64,000 nt of DNA, taken from the NCBI RefSeq assembly GCF_020184175.1, contig NC_065530.1, positions 40,525,260 to 40,589,259 on the forward strand. Reading direction: 5' to 3'. How positions within the stretch are numbered: position 1 is the first letter of the stretch; the number at the start of each line of letters is the position of its first letter. A program made the translations under genes and the position numbers. The DNA comes from Aphis gossypii. Its lineage: Eukaryota > Arthropoda > Insecta > Hemiptera > Aphididae. Shown piece after piece: positions 1 to 12,649 of this stretch. A model generated the notes under the pieces. That model was not told the DNA's origin. It did no database searches and saw only the letters and a list, made by a program, of their open reading frames with translations.

Positions 1-3000
1 AATACAGGAATAATAAAATAAATAATTTAAATAAATATAAGAAGATCTTACGGTTAAAATACAAAAAGATTAATAATCACGTAATTTAAAAAAAAATTAT
101 AGACTTAAGTTAAATTAATTCACTTTAAATAAAAATCAACGTATGACTGCTACTAAACCATACAAATACGGTATTTTAATTATCGTACAAGGGTTCATTA
201 ATTATTTTTAAGGTATTCGTATTCGATATACTGATCAGTAATCATTAAAACCTTAATCTGTAAGGAGTTAAAAGTAGTTAATTTTCCAAGTTCGTTAAGT
301 TAAGTTATAAGTAATCAATTTGTGATCAATAAGTAATATATTTTTTTATTATTTTAATATTTTAAACAGTAATATTTAAATTCATTGTTTACTCGTGTAA
401 GACGTGATTAAACATCTCAATTTTTATATTTTTTACAATAATGTAATCCAACTAAGTAATAATTAAAAAACTTTCAATTTTTGCATTTCTAATCAAGTTT
501 AAGATGAATATGAGAAACAAAATTTTAAAAGTAAGATAATTGATGTCAAGTAAACTACATAAAGAGTTAAATATAATGTAAAATAAATTACAAACCTAAC
601 TAAATGAAATTATGGTTTTTTAAACAAATCACCTTTTATACTGTTTCGTATTTTTATTGTTTTTATTTTTGAACTATTTTCAAGTGTTAAAACTTGACGA
701 TTATAAGAAAAATAATAAATACTTTCACTTGATAGATATTTTAACACACATGTAACTAGCATGTCATCTGAATGTTATTTTTTTATTTTTATCTTAACTT
801 GTCGCAGTATGCATAAAATACCACTAGGGATGTAATTTTAATTATGAAAGTTGTCACATTTAAAAAAAAAACTTTCAAGCTGCTTTCTTCATTACGATGT
901 TACTACTCCAAAAACTTTACACCGTTACAGCCTCAAAACCAACCAACTACACTCAATGAATATTTTTAAATGTGTTTACAGAACTAGTTAGTTCTCATAC
1001 GGTTAAAATAAAAACTATATACCTACCTAATATAAAACTTTCAAATCAAATTAAAATGAAACAATAGATTTCAAAGAATTTTTAAGTTGTTACCAAAGAA
1101 AACTAAATTTTTGCATATTTCATATAGTTTCTCAACTATTAAACTCAATTAAAATTTCTAAAATATCATATAATATCATAACATATGAATACATATTTTA
1201 TACAAGATTTTACAAATATAAATCATTATCCTCTATTTTAAACGTATTTTTGTGTATTGATGATTTTGCTAGATAACTTAATACCTGTTTTAGGAATAGT
1301 ATTACATTCAATGATGCAACTAATAGAAGTGTTCGAGTTGTATAGCATCCCCAAAGATACCTCATCATTTCATGAGTAGGCACCCAAGACTTTGAAACTA
1401 AATTATATTAATAAGTATAAAATTTGGTTTACAACTAAACCCTTAAATCCCTAGTTGTGACACTGGTTAAATTATTTGTGTATTATAAAGTACAATTTCT
1501 TTTAATTCAGTAATTAAAATAATTTTCCAATTTATCATTATTTTTTAATTATTCCAAATGTAAGTATTTAAAATAGTTTAAACAGTCTTAACATGTAAAA
1601 AAAATCATATGGGTATTCAATATATTAAATTATTAGATACGGTTTCAAATATACCTAGCTAATGAGCAAGGAGCGTATAACACTTCAGACAACACAGTTA
1701 CAAATTTATTGTCAATAATATTTTCTAAAAGTTACACATAATGTTTTTAGAACAAACAAAATGCTACTTCACAGCAAACAAACTGTTAATTATAGGTTAC
1801 CTAAATAGATAGATATGCTTGATCGACAATAATAAATAATATACTATAATACTATAATATACTTAAACGGTTAGTTAAGCAAAATTATTATTATTTTTTT
1901 TTAATAGTTTTGCATATTTCTAGTAGGTATAAAACAAATACAAATAACAAAATGTTTCTATAAATAGAAATGCTTTTTCGATGCGTACATTTTCTAGGCA
2001 CTATACAATTCTGTGTAATGAGTATTTACATAAATGCATAATGCAATAAACACTTACAATGTTACAATGATTTCATTCATATTTTATGTAAATATTCAAT
2101 GAAAACTTAACAAACTTGTAAATAAATTGAAAAATTTTTAAATAGTAAAAAATATGTAAAACAATGTGGTGTATAAAAAGATGCGTTTATTGATAGTGGT
2201 CTAATGAATTTGTCAATATTGTTTTACATTAAAAAAAACATGTTCTTATCTATTTAATATGATAACAATGAATACAAAATATAAATGTAAATTTACTGTT
2301 GAAGTGTTTAAGTTTAAATATTTCAAAATTTTAAAATAAGAAATAAAATTGTTTTGTATTTCGATTCGATACAGAAATAGAAAAAAGTTTCATCAGTTTT
2401 AAAAACATATTTTAATAAGCATTTGTAAGGGTTAAATTTTAGACAATTGTTATTTAGATAACACATTCCAATTTTTACCAATAAAAGCACCATTTAGGTC
2501 TTTAACTCCAGGTTTGCAAAATATTTATACCCCCTTCCTTGTCTTGTATTTATTTATCGTTTAAATATTTTTAATTATAACTTGAGTATTTATTAAAAAA
2601 CAAAATTAATATACATACAAAAATAAATGATTTTATTCCTATTTTAGTTTGAAGGTTTACATCTGATATCGTGATTTATATACAATTGTACAACGTTATA
2701 AAAATAGCTTCATATTGTGAAGTTGTTAATAATATTATTGAGTTGGTATCTCATGAAAATTAATATTGTCTTCATTCAATTATTATTTTTACATAATTAT
2801 ACTATATTAGTCCACTAACGTTTCATTATGAAATAAAGTACAATGTTAATCCTACAGGGATTACGTTTACCTATATTATGACAAATTCGATATATAATAT
2901 ATATTTTGTAGGTATTTTAAACCCTGCTTTAAAAATTAGTTTCATATTAATTTTAAATATTAAGCTAAATTTGAAAAAAAAAATGTGGAAGAGACCGGAA

Positions 3001-3290
3001 AATAGGTCCGTGGTATTAATTAGTCAAATAATAAATAATTTTACAATTCAAACAATTTTGAGCTGGTGGTGTATAGTGTCACAGGTTTTAAAGGTGTGTG
3101 TTCATACTCGCAAGAAAATTTATATATTTTGCTTTGAACACTAATTATAATCAACAAAAATGCATTATTTCCGGGAATTTCACGCGAAAAGTTTGTGAAA
3201 ATGTAAAAAATTAAAGGTAAAAAAATATGACAAGAAAAACAAACCCCGCCAAAAAAACTTTTGTAATCGTACAAAACATTATATTGACAT
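1..3290. other. AT-rich non-coding stretch
   Basis: I see no gene here. The sequence is very AT-rich with many stops in all frames, homopolymer A and T runs, and no pair of good splice sites around an open segment. It is most likely intergenic or intronic. A short open segment near 2.9-3.1 kb is low-complexity and has no coding character. Confidence 0.6.
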
Positions 3291-3299
3291 TATCGTTAT

Positions 3300-3960
3300 A
3301 AATATATACATGGCTCGCGCACGTCAAGGACGTCAAGTTTTTGCGTGTCCAATATAGTGACATGGATATAGGGTGTACATTATAATAATCATTTACGAGT
3401 ACAAACGATAATAATAATATACAATAATATCGTCCTTACGTCGCCACTAATCGCCACTCCTAAACTCTATACACCATACGTGTACATAATAACGGTATTA
3501 TATATATTATTATTGTTTCGTCTTTCGGTCTGTCTTTTTTTTTCGCGCTGGCAATATTGTAATGATATGATACATACGCCGTCCTGTGCGGACACGCGCA
3601 CGGCTAACCAATTCAGCCAATTAAACGGCACTTATTACACAATTGTACATTGCCGACATGAATAATATTCCGCCGGGCAGTACGGCGAGTGCACGACATA
3701 CATTTCCGCCGCCCGCCCAAAACTATGGTTCGAAATATTATTATTATTATTACTATATTTTATGTGAGCGTGGTCGGTCCGTCCGTCCGCCGGTTCCCAC
3801 GCGTTCGTCCTCAACGCCACAACCGCCACCGCCGGGGGTTACCACGTGTGGCCGTCGACCGGCGCAGTGCTGCAGAATAAAAGATTCAAAATTGAAGAAA
3901 ACCACCTCCTCGTCCATTGATATTGTCGACCAAACAAAATATATAAATAAATAATAAACC
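3300..3960. promoter_or_regulatory. CpG-rich island, possible promoter or 5' exon
   Basis: This segment stands out from its AT-rich flanks by dense CpG and runs such as cgccgcccgccc and ccgtccgtccgccgg. All three plus frames are partly open. The longest run is about 100 codons and reads Pro/Ser/Thr-rich, with a Tyr run that comes from an ATT/TAT microsatellite, which argues against a real protein. A plus-strand ATG at 3658 starts the more protein-like part. In insects with low genomic methylation such islands often mark promoters or first exons. Whether it is transcribed cannot be told from sequence. Confidence 0.35.
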
Positions 3961-4429
3961 TATTTCAAAAACTAATCGGTCGTGTATTATGTATTCATGT
4001 GTATCTAAAAATTAAAATTAGCGTCGCTAAGATTTTATAAACCGCATTGCCCTTATAATATTTTAAAATCTATGGCAATAATTATCTACTAATATTTCAT
4101 TGGTTTTTATTTTGACTTGTAATATTACTGTGTATTCCTACTTTAAATTGAATTACAAGTTTTTATAGTTCAACTCCAATGTTCTCTTTGAAACAAACAT
4201 TAATTCTAAGACTATCGGCATTTATGCACAAGTATTAAAGTATTATAATTTAGGTGCGTTGATAATTATCATTAAAACTTCTAACCATGTATTACTCATA
4301 AAAGTTCTTAAACAATTTTTATTTATTTTTAATAGTTAAATCTCTATAAAAACTTTATATTTATCAATATACCACCCACTCTAAATATTTAGACCAAACC
4401 AGATACTTAAATCATATACGATATTAACT

Positions 4430-5030
4430 GATTCTACTATCGACGACGACCGTAACGATTCGATTAGTTACATATTATATTAAAACTTCGAATCATTTGC
4501 TTTATACTAAGAATCGTGGCGACGGTTAATCGATTGTAAATTGAGAAATAATTCGTCATTTCATGAGAAAACCGCATTAAAATAAAAACTGGTCATTTGA
4601 CGATTGAGACTTGTATGGCAAACTCCGCCCAGAGATGTTCGATTCTATTGGAACGCCACGTAATTAATCGCTAACAGATTTAAAAATACGAAACAGCCGC
4701 CCTGTAAGAAACTTAACTATACCCAAAACGCGATTCCCACGAAACTGGATCTATTTTTCATCATCACAAGACCACGCCTAGTCAAATACGCAGTTTTGTT
4801 CTATCTCACATCGTCCGTTTATACTACATTCGACGATAACAGTGTGCGTGATAAAAATCGATTTGGCGGGAACGACGAAAAAGTAGTCATGTAAAACCGA
4901 AAGTTATTTCGGACGTCTGCACTATTCGAAGACGCGTCGAAAATCATACGGAAAGTTTGTTTATATAGTCATTACACGCGCGCGTAGGTCGATAATGACG
5001 ACGATACGCGTTTTCGGTATCTCGTCACGT
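4430..5030. promoter_or_regulatory. CpG-rich non-coding segment
   Basis: CpG dinucleotides are frequent (cgacgacgaccg, cgcgcgcg) and base composition is more balanced than in the flanks, but stops interrupt every frame. It includes ggcgggaa, which matches an E2F-type core, near 4865. Together with the preceding island it could be a promoter or enhancer region. No TATA box with a following ORF is evident. Confidence 0.3.
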
Positions 5031-5032
5031 AT

Positions 5033-5055
5033 ACACACACACACACACACACACA
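5033..5055. repeat. (AC)n microsatellite
   Basis: An uninterrupted AC dinucleotide run of about 11 units sits at the edge of the CpG-rich segment. It is probably polymorphic in length and has no coding meaning. Confidence 0.9.
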
Positions 5056-5219
5056 AATACAAGGCACTAAGTATGTATAACCGAAAATTATACGATAGTA
5101 AAGACCGATTTTAATGAAAGGTTTAATAAAGGGATTACGTACAGGTATATTATACAATTATACATACATATAATACACACAAGTGGAGTGAGCGTATAAC
5201 AATCGCAAATATAATTATA

Positions 5220-5779
5220 CAGAGTGATTCACCAAATCAACTCAGCTTCTTTTTGCTTCTTGAATATCTAATGTTGTTATTCAAAATCTAATTTTTGGAA
5301 TTTTTAAATAAACTTACTTAAAGACCAATCAATTTTTTAATGGAACCTATATTTTTTCGAAGTAGAAAAAAGGGTTTCTTCTATTATTAATTTATTAGAT
5401 AATTTTTCTAAATATTTTATATAACAATATAAATTTAACACAACTTTTATTTTATACTTCTGTAAAACAATTTTTAAGGTCTTTTACCCTAATTATAAAT
5501 ATTTTAATAACTGAAAAACTATTTGTTTGGATTTTGAACTATGTAGGTATATCAGGATTTTCATAGCAATTATCCATTAAATAACTTTTGGTAAAAAGTC
5601 AAGAGGTTCTCATTTGAAAAACAGAAATTAATTTCGCTTAAACACTCCTTAAGTATTATATATTTAAATAAATTAAAATATGGTCTTGAGTATACTTAAA
5701 AATTCAAAATTTAATATTTTTATAAATTCATTACTTAAGTTAAAATGGGGGTACGCATGCTCTGCAGTGAATCAATCTG
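5220..5779. mobile_element. Tc1/mariner-type MITE, about 560 bp
   Basis: The left end reads CAGAGTGATTCAC and the reverse complement of the right end reads CAGATTGATTCAC, so the terminal inverted repeats match at 12 of 13 positions. Both ends are flanked by TA (5218-5219 and 5780-5781), the target duplication expected of the Tc1/mariner superfamily. The interior is AT-rich, has no transposase-like ORF, and contains polypyrimidine and polypurine blocks. It is therefore a non-autonomous element. Termini of the CAGGGTGATTCAC type are, from memory, common in aphid genomes. The superfamily is inferred from the TA duplication only. Confidence 0.65.
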
Positions 5780-5781
5780 TA

Positions 5782-7060
5782 ATATTATACATTATACACC
5801 ATATATTAACTATTTTACCTAATGCGACATTTATAACTTTATGGACCTGAGTACCTGACGATGCATAATAATTTGTTGTAGCACTGCAACTAGTGTTTAT
5901 AATATTATATACAAGAATCATTTTTTAAAGTATTAAAGATTTATAATTAGATATTATGTAAAATAATAAATACTCTCATATAGATGTTGGTGTACAAGAT
6001 TTCTACCACTTATACCATACTCAAGCTTAAACGACCAAAGATATAATATCTACATAGAACCCAAGATTTCTGAGCACATGCAAATTGTGAAATTATACTT
6101 TAATCGAAACAATACATAATACTGTTATTTTATGAGAAATGGTTGTAAAATATATAGTGTGTATAGGTTAATGTATTTTCATCATACTATCACTTTAACT
6201 ATTTTAAATTTATGTATAATATTTTAGGACTTATTTTTTAGATATAATACATTATTTATACATTATATACATATATTAATTATATATTATAATACCTAGA
6301 TGGTAGATTAAAATAATTTTTATAACATTTCATACAATTATTTTTTATGTTACCACATTTTTGCACATTTTTTGTAAATTTGATTGAAATATATTAACAT
6401 ACCTGCAACAAAAAAAAAAAAAAAAAAATGATTAATAAAATGTCCATGAAAAATTATACACTTATTTAGGTTTAATTTTTCATATACTAAATATTCAGTT
6501 CTTAAATCTATAATATGTTATACCTACACAACATAATTAACAAACTATATAAGAAGGAATAATATTGTCGCCTATTTTAAGTGGCAACGTTTAATAAAAC
6601 AAAATGGTTATTGTAAACTATATTCACTCGGTCAGGATATTTACAAATTGTATTTAAGTCCATAACATTACCATAAATACGCCCATGCCAAACACATTTT
6701 ACTATATCACTTGTGTGTGGCATGTACTCGTAAAAAAAAACCTAACTCCGAAACACCCATTTTTCGACCCTTTGCAATATACGTTCTGCAGGCAAGATGC
6801 TCTAGCTTTATAAGTACACGGAGAGTAAAAAACTGCCAAGGGAATCAATTGGACAGAGTGGAAAAGAGTATTAAAAAAAGTACATTCCTGTGCCATTGAA
6901 TATTATACTCTTATGAATTTCAAATGAGAGAAATATGCATATACGAGTACAGACCCCAAGTTTCCCCACAGGAGTTTTCAAAACTATGGAATAATAAACC
7001 CAACCAGTTACCCTTTAAAGACACACAACCACAACGCACACGTTGTTTTATCTAATCATT
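5782..7060. other. AT-rich spacer with a poly(A) run
   Basis: Mostly AT-rich non-coding DNA with an A-run at about 6411-6428. The interval 6700-6900 is less AT-rich and is open for about 60 codons on both strands. Openness on both strands with no splice-site pair gives no support for a coding exon, though it could be untranslated leader or regulatory sequence. Confidence 0.5.
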
Positions 7061-7107
7061 ATATCGTTCATTCAATTTGACCACCGGACGTTAAAATACA
7101 ATTCTTC

Positions 7108-7171
7108 ATGGCTGAAAACGTCACTGTCGAGTTCACCGACACCATTAACGCTTTACTCGATAGGTATATAG
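7108..7171 (+). CDS. Candidate first coding exon (MAENVTVEF...)
   Basis: An ATG with G at +4 opens a short frame reading MAENVTVEFTDTINALLD followed by RYI. It has the acidic, mixed composition of real protein and lies in a balanced-composition patch inside AT-rich DNA. Two splice donors overlap its end: AG|GTATAT after 7163 and AG|GTAATA after 7171. The nearest good acceptor is at 7435/7436. Joining the 7171 donor to it continues the frame for 12 more residues (VRRYREFSVPNK) to a stop, and joining the 7163 donor stops sooner. So it is either a 33-residue product, an upstream ORF of a longer transcript, or an exon that splices elsewhere. I do not recognise the protein. Confidence 0.4.
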
Positions 7172-7435
7172 GTAATACACAACACAATCGTACTAGATGA
7201 CCTGCAACACACCACATCAATAATATACCTAAAATACGTCTTATTTATATATTATTATCACATATCGGCAGTGACAACCTCATTGTTGGAATTTAAAGAT
7301 ATTTCAGTTTAAGCTAATTGCCACGCGCCAACAATGAAAATGATAAAATGATAATAATATTATAGTAATATAGCAGACAAAAAAATACTTATTCATAACA
7401 TATTATTTATAATATTATACCTATGTTTTTTGCAG

Positions 7436-7550
7436 TTCGTCGTTACAGAGAATTTAGCGTACCAAACAAGTAATATTCCGTCTAGCTATATTGTTCGAGC
7501 ATAATAATAACAATATACTCGACAATATCATAATATATACTTGTGCATAG
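7436..7550 (+). other. Candidate internal exon, non-coding or 3' end of a short ORF
   Basis: This 115-nt segment is bounded by a good acceptor (a T-rich tract then tttttgcag) and a perfect donor (CATAG|GTAAGT). All three frames contain a stop, so it cannot be an internal coding exon. It fits a leader exon, a long non-coding RNA exon, or an exon holding the stop of the short frame at 7108-7171, for which the phase fits. The support is splice-site quality only. Confidence 0.35.
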
Positions 7551-8850
7551 GTAAGTTACGTAACATTAAGAAGACAAGAAATAATATGATACTCTCCTTC
7601 TCATTCGTTTTTGGCACACGTGACGTATATCACACATGCTTGCCTCCCTTTGATGACGCACACCATTTCCTACCCCTATCATCAGATCATTCTTTTGCAC
7701 GCTCGCCAACGTCATGCGTACGTATAATTCACTGAAGTGGACGAAATTTACGATATCGAAACAATATAATAAACATATACATATAATCATACAGCTACGT
7801 GAGCAGCGTATACCACCGCCAGTGGCGTGTAACGGACGTATCTAATACGTATAGGCATTTCTTTAGAAACAATATTTTAAAGGGTGATATGGCCGTAGGG
7901 TTGGTCTGCGCAGCAAAAACATTTTCGTAGTACATTATTATGATATGATATTAGTTATATAAACATTTTACGTGTTTGTCTTAACATTTTATTAATATAT
8001 TTAAATTCTACGTTAGAACTAATTGCGTTATTAGATACCTTTACCCGATGGCGAAATTGTTCAAAACAACTCCCTGCAGTATATAATAGGTTCGACAATT
8101 AATCGGAAAAGAGAAAGAAATGAAATCTCATCTACATCGTAAAATAGATACATCCACGAAATGGTCTACGCCAAAAAATTAAAACCAAATAGAACCATAA
8201 TAACATCTCTATGGACTATTGAACTATGATTGAAACAGAAGGACGGTATTGAGAGACAATTTAGTCAGTTTGTATATTAGGTACGTATTAATATAGGTAA
8301 ATTTTAAATAGATCAATAATTTACGCTATTATAAACGGTATCACCCACTACAGGATTTATATATCCGCGTGCGAAACGAATGCAACAATAATCATAATAA
8401 TAATATACTTTCACCAAACGTACTCGAAAACACGGTATACTTGCAGATTATTAAAAATACATTATAAACACGCAACCATAAAAAAATAGATACAATAATT
8501 ATATACGAGATGGTTATTTTACTAAAGACAATCTTTGCTCGCTCATCTTTTGTGGTTCTTATGTAAATTGTAAAAAATTACACAAAATAGTCTACAGTTA
8601 TATTAGGTATATACATCGTATACGAGCGGGGGCGTGCGTTTAATGACTAGACAAGCACTAAAACAATTTTCAAAAAAAACAACACTGCAGTGTATACAGT
8701 TAGTTACGATTATCTACCCCTAATCTGTACGATATATTTATAATAATAGGTAGGTATACGCATACTGCCGAAAAACGTGATAGTTCAAATGCACATAAAT
8801 TAACTGAGATAACAGAGTGTCTTACGAGAGAGAAAAACCGTTAAAAAAAT
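7551..8850. other. Mixed non-coding segment with CpG-rich patches
   Basis: Patches at 7600-7860 and 8350-8450 have more CpG than average and are open for 60-75 codons on one or both strands, but lack paired splice sites. The rest is AT-rich. I see no gene. The patches may be regulatory sequence belonging to the 7-9 kb island cluster. Confidence 0.4.
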
Positions 8851-8853
8851 CAC

Positions 8854-9032
8854 CTCGAAGAGGTACGAGTTGTAATGACTCTCGACGACGAAAACGTGCT
8901 GGGAGACGTGACGACCGCCGCAGCCGCCGCTACCGGTCCAAGAACAATAGCCCGGTAACGTTCGTGAAACTACAGTGACGTTCGTCCGCGGACACTTAGC
9001 GACAGACGGAGGCGGCAGCACGTTCCGAAAAA
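8854..9032 (-). CDS. Candidate coding exon in a CpG-rich island (59 codons)
   Basis: On the minus strand, acceptor ctctag|TTTTTC is followed by a fully open frame of 59 codons. It contains CPRTNVTVVSRTLPGYCSW and GSGGCGGRHVSQHVFVVES, then ends at donor GAG|GTGATT. The piece has three Cys and one N-glycosylation sequon (NVT), as expected of an extracellular domain. Its start phase matches the signal-peptide exon at 29246-29321, but the intron would be about 20 kb. A competing reading on the plus strand begins at an ATG at 8875 and runs 27 codons (MTLDDENVLGDVTT..., Ala-rich) to a stop, with a possible donor CG|GTAACG inside the last codon. Openness in a GC-rich island can arise by chance. I recognise no family. 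Confidence 0.35.
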
Positions 9033-9620
9033 CTAGAGAACTGAGAGAGAAAAAAAGAAACACTTTATTATGTGTACAACAACGCGTGTAGACAATAAAG
9101 TAAAACGAAAACCATAATATAATATATAATATCGTAGTAGGTATTATATTCCTCGACACGGCTCCGTCGAATAGCAGTCGGTCGATGGTCGGTTTCTGCA
9201 CATATTATACACATCGTGAAATTATTAAAAACACAAGTACGATTACAACAATACGAAATCCGGTAGAAATTCTTTTTTTTATAATAACACTTTTAAAAAT
9301 CTCTAAACGTTTTACAACTCTATTTACTACTACTATTTTCTATCATTTGTATAGTTCATACTTTTCAAAAATGCATTTAGGCTGTATTGTATTCGACATC
9401 ATCATCATCATCATCATATTATTATTATTATTATACAAAATAATAACATAAGTACAGTGTAATAATATATACACGTTCCATCTATACCTAATACGAGTAA
9501 ATATTATAATATTACAGCTTTATCGCAATAACGTTAGTCCCCGAGAACGACGACGGTGGCAAAAGTGAGTTTCCAATAAAAGTCTGACCACCTGCAATCG
9601 TCAACAATAGCCTCTAAGTG
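9033..9620. other. CpG-rich shoulder with trinucleotide repeats
   Basis: This is balanced-composition sequence next to the 8.85-9.03 kb candidate exon. It includes a (CAT)n run at about 9398-9417 followed directly by a (TTA)n run to about 9433. Open runs here are caused by the repeats and by low complexity. It could be promoter or leader sequence for a transcript in either direction. Confidence 0.4.
9398..9433. repeat. Compound (CAT)n-(TTA)n microsatellite
   Basis: About seven CAT units run straight into about six TTA units. It is a simple-sequence repeat whose length is likely to vary between individuals. Confidence 0.85.
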
Positions 9621-12120
9621 TTTGTGTTAATCATACGTAATATTAAATTGTATATAAAACACCCATAAGCAGTTGTAGAAAGTTTTACTTGAGTATTGTT
9701 CCGATTTTTATTTTTTCCTATTTGCGGTTTATTATTTAAATACGGCTATAAAATATTTTACCCTACATTAAACGTTAATAGTTTCCGATTCAAAATGCCC
9801 AACGGCACGCTATACATAGCTTAACGACACTTTTATAAAGAAATCTGTTGGTATCGCAATTTTGAAAGGTCACGACTAATTTTTGGTTTCAATTGTAAAT
9901 TATAGTATATTTATTTTTTATCAAACCTATAATGAAACGTATGTTCGTTTTATAGTTTATACTAACCCGAGTACTCACAACCTGACCATTAAATTATTAC
10001 TTTACATCATTCGAATTTTGATTATGACCAACACTTACATGAATTTTGATATTTTTACCAAATTCACTAGATTAACAAAAATAAAACACTTGGTAATTCT
10101 TATAAAATTGAATAATAGGTACTTCAATTATACATAATTATACGAATAATTAAAAATAAAAATAAAACATTTTTAAATTACCCCTATAATATATTGTACT
10201 ATTGTAGTATAATTGTAGCCTGTAGGATACAAACTAACAATATACGTTTACCGTAATAACATTTCAAATCAACATCCTACTATTCACCCTAAAATCTACC
10301 ATTAGAATACATAATATATATATATATACAATAACACAATTAATAACCCTTGTACGTACACTATTATGTATTTAGGTATCTCGTTTACAGAATCATTATT
10401 TTTTTAATTGGGTTTCATTCTTTTAACGACCATGCGAGACAGTTGCTTTGATATTTCGATTCTGTAATAACATTAAATCCACTATAGCTATCAATAATAT
10501 CTATAATATATATAATTTCACTACATATAAATATAACTTTAAGACTAAAAGACGAGTACAACCTATTATAATACAATGATAACTTTTTTCAAAATTACAT
10601 TATAATATTTGAAACGTTTAACTCGCCAATATTATTTTAATCAAGTATACTCATAGTCATTAGTATTATTATATTATTTATCACTATTCATTACATAACA
10701 AAACCATATTTGACATTATTACACTATAAATATTACACAGTGTCGGTACTTTATGGTAATCGTTTTATATTATACTATATGCTTAAGAAATTGTAACAAA
10801 TCGTGGTATGAACGACATTGGTGGTACATCATAATAGCATTGTTCCAGTAAAACTAATGCCATTCGTTTTATGGATAAACTTCTTTGAATAAATACAATT
10901 ATTGTAAATGCATATAATGATATGTACTTTTAATTAAAAATTAATATTTATAAAAAAAGCCAATATTTATTTTTTTTTAGACCCCAATAATTATGTTTTG
11001 TTGTGTCAACAATTCACATTTTTTATATTCATAACATTCACTACTAGACTAATACTCGAACACACCTCATATAATTATTATATTATGTACATATATGTAT
11101 ATTATACACTAATCACTAATCAGCAATAATCGAATTAAAATCAATACTCTCTCAGCAACTAAAAGAGTATCTTTATATGACATAATGACCGACCACAACA
11201 AGAACTTCAAGGGAAAATTTATTTGGTTTCAATAAAAAAAATATGTATAATGTATATTTTACATTCATCTATCAGACTAAACGAAAACTGTGGACAAAGC
11301 GAGGAAAAAACTAAAGCCGTATATTATACATGAATGGCATGCAACCAGCTTTTTAAGAGAATGACGCCATACTCGTCAAACTATATATGCGTATTATATC
11401 CGTACTTTGTTACTTTGTCCAGTGTCCATCATGTCTATATTTAAGTTTTTGTAATTGGTATGGCGAACGATAATTTCAGAAGCAATTGCCCCCCTCCCCC
11501 CTGGAGTCTCTCCTAATTACAATACTTAATAGATAGTCATTACTGATATAAAATAAAATTAGTTATATTACAGTATTACATATATTAATGTTATATTACA
11601 GTTAATGTTAGCGACCCCCATTTTTTGCGTAAATAGTATCATGTATAGGTCTTTGGAATATTTTACTTTGCCTTTGAAAAATGGTGAATTTGAACACCAC
11701 TATAGAAATAATTAAAACGATCTGCCCGGGTAACTAGGTCAACATCCAAAATTATATTATATAAATATGATACAATATATCTCGATATATTAAATCAAGG
11801 AACATTTATATTGACTAGTTTACTTTTAAGTCAAAGCGTGTTACATATACCTGCTTACATAAATTATTGTAAGATAAAAGGATATGAACAAATTTATAAA
11901 GTTGAATATGCAGACATGCAGTATTGCCAGTATATTGGATCTATAAGAAAAGTAAGTTCTCAATAATAATATGTTTAGCACGTGGCGCCCGTACACATGA
12001 GGACAATAAGCAATGATAACAAATCGATATGTGCATTGGATATATGTAATATTAGAAACACAAAACGCATAATAATATATAATATAATTTATAATATTTT
12101 TATGTCGTTCAAAGTCATCG
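9621..12120. other. AT-rich non-coding stretch with a repeat remnant
   Basis: No gene is visible. At 11485-11510 an isolated C-rich tract (gcccccctccccc) followed by tggagtctctcc, and a ccccc block at about 11615, resemble the G/C-run termini of aphid miniature transposons. No matching inverted end was found, so this is at most a fragment. The remainder is AT-rich with no splice-bounded open segment. Confidence 0.5.
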
Positions 12121-12354
12121 TTTAAGTTTCCGTCGCACTATTGAATACTATATTATGTAGAATATACGTTATGCAATACAACTAATACACCCGACGACAG
12201 TTTTGCCTATATAGCCACATTGTTCCATAGAGCCCATTACCGCCCTATAATGCAGTGTTATCGTGCAGACGACGATATAGCAACGGTAAACACCGACCGT
12301 TTGAGGAGTAAAAGTTGAAACTCATTTTGTACCGCGTGTTGTCAACACACTCAG

Positions 12355-12508
12355 TGGTGCCTGTGGATGACATTCGATTCCCTTTGAACGCGTTGTTCCC
12401 GTCTCCCCTTAGAATATATATATTTTATATTTTTTTTTTGCCATCTGTAATTTCTCGAAGAACGCCATTACTTTTCACGCTTCCGGAGTGCTATGTCTAC
12501 TTATCGTT
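12355..12508 (+). other. Weak exon candidate in a CpG-containing patch
   Basis: The segment lies between an acceptor (acactcag|TG) and a good donor (GTT|GTGAGT) with one frame open throughout, starting VPVDDIRFPLNALFPSPLR. The second half becomes hydrophobic and low-complexity (IYIFYIFFLP) because of a TA/T-rich tract, which weakens the coding case. Its phase would accept the 7171 donor. It may equally be part of the CpG-containing regulatory patch at 12120-12650. Confidence 0.2.
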
Positions 12509-12649
12509 GTGAGTTTATATGTATATATATTTCATTATACTTTTCACAGAGTTTTGCGTTACTCAACCACCTCATGCCCATACCACCGTTCCTTAAAGTA
12601 AAAACCACATCGCGACACCAAAAATAACTACTCGATGATAAGAGAAAAC

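Noticed and set aside
3643..3954. 103-codon plus-strand ORF with Tyr and Pro runs
   Set aside because: The Tyr run is a translated TAT/ATT microsatellite and the rest follows CpG-rich composition; no splice sites frame it. Kept only as a CpG-rich island.
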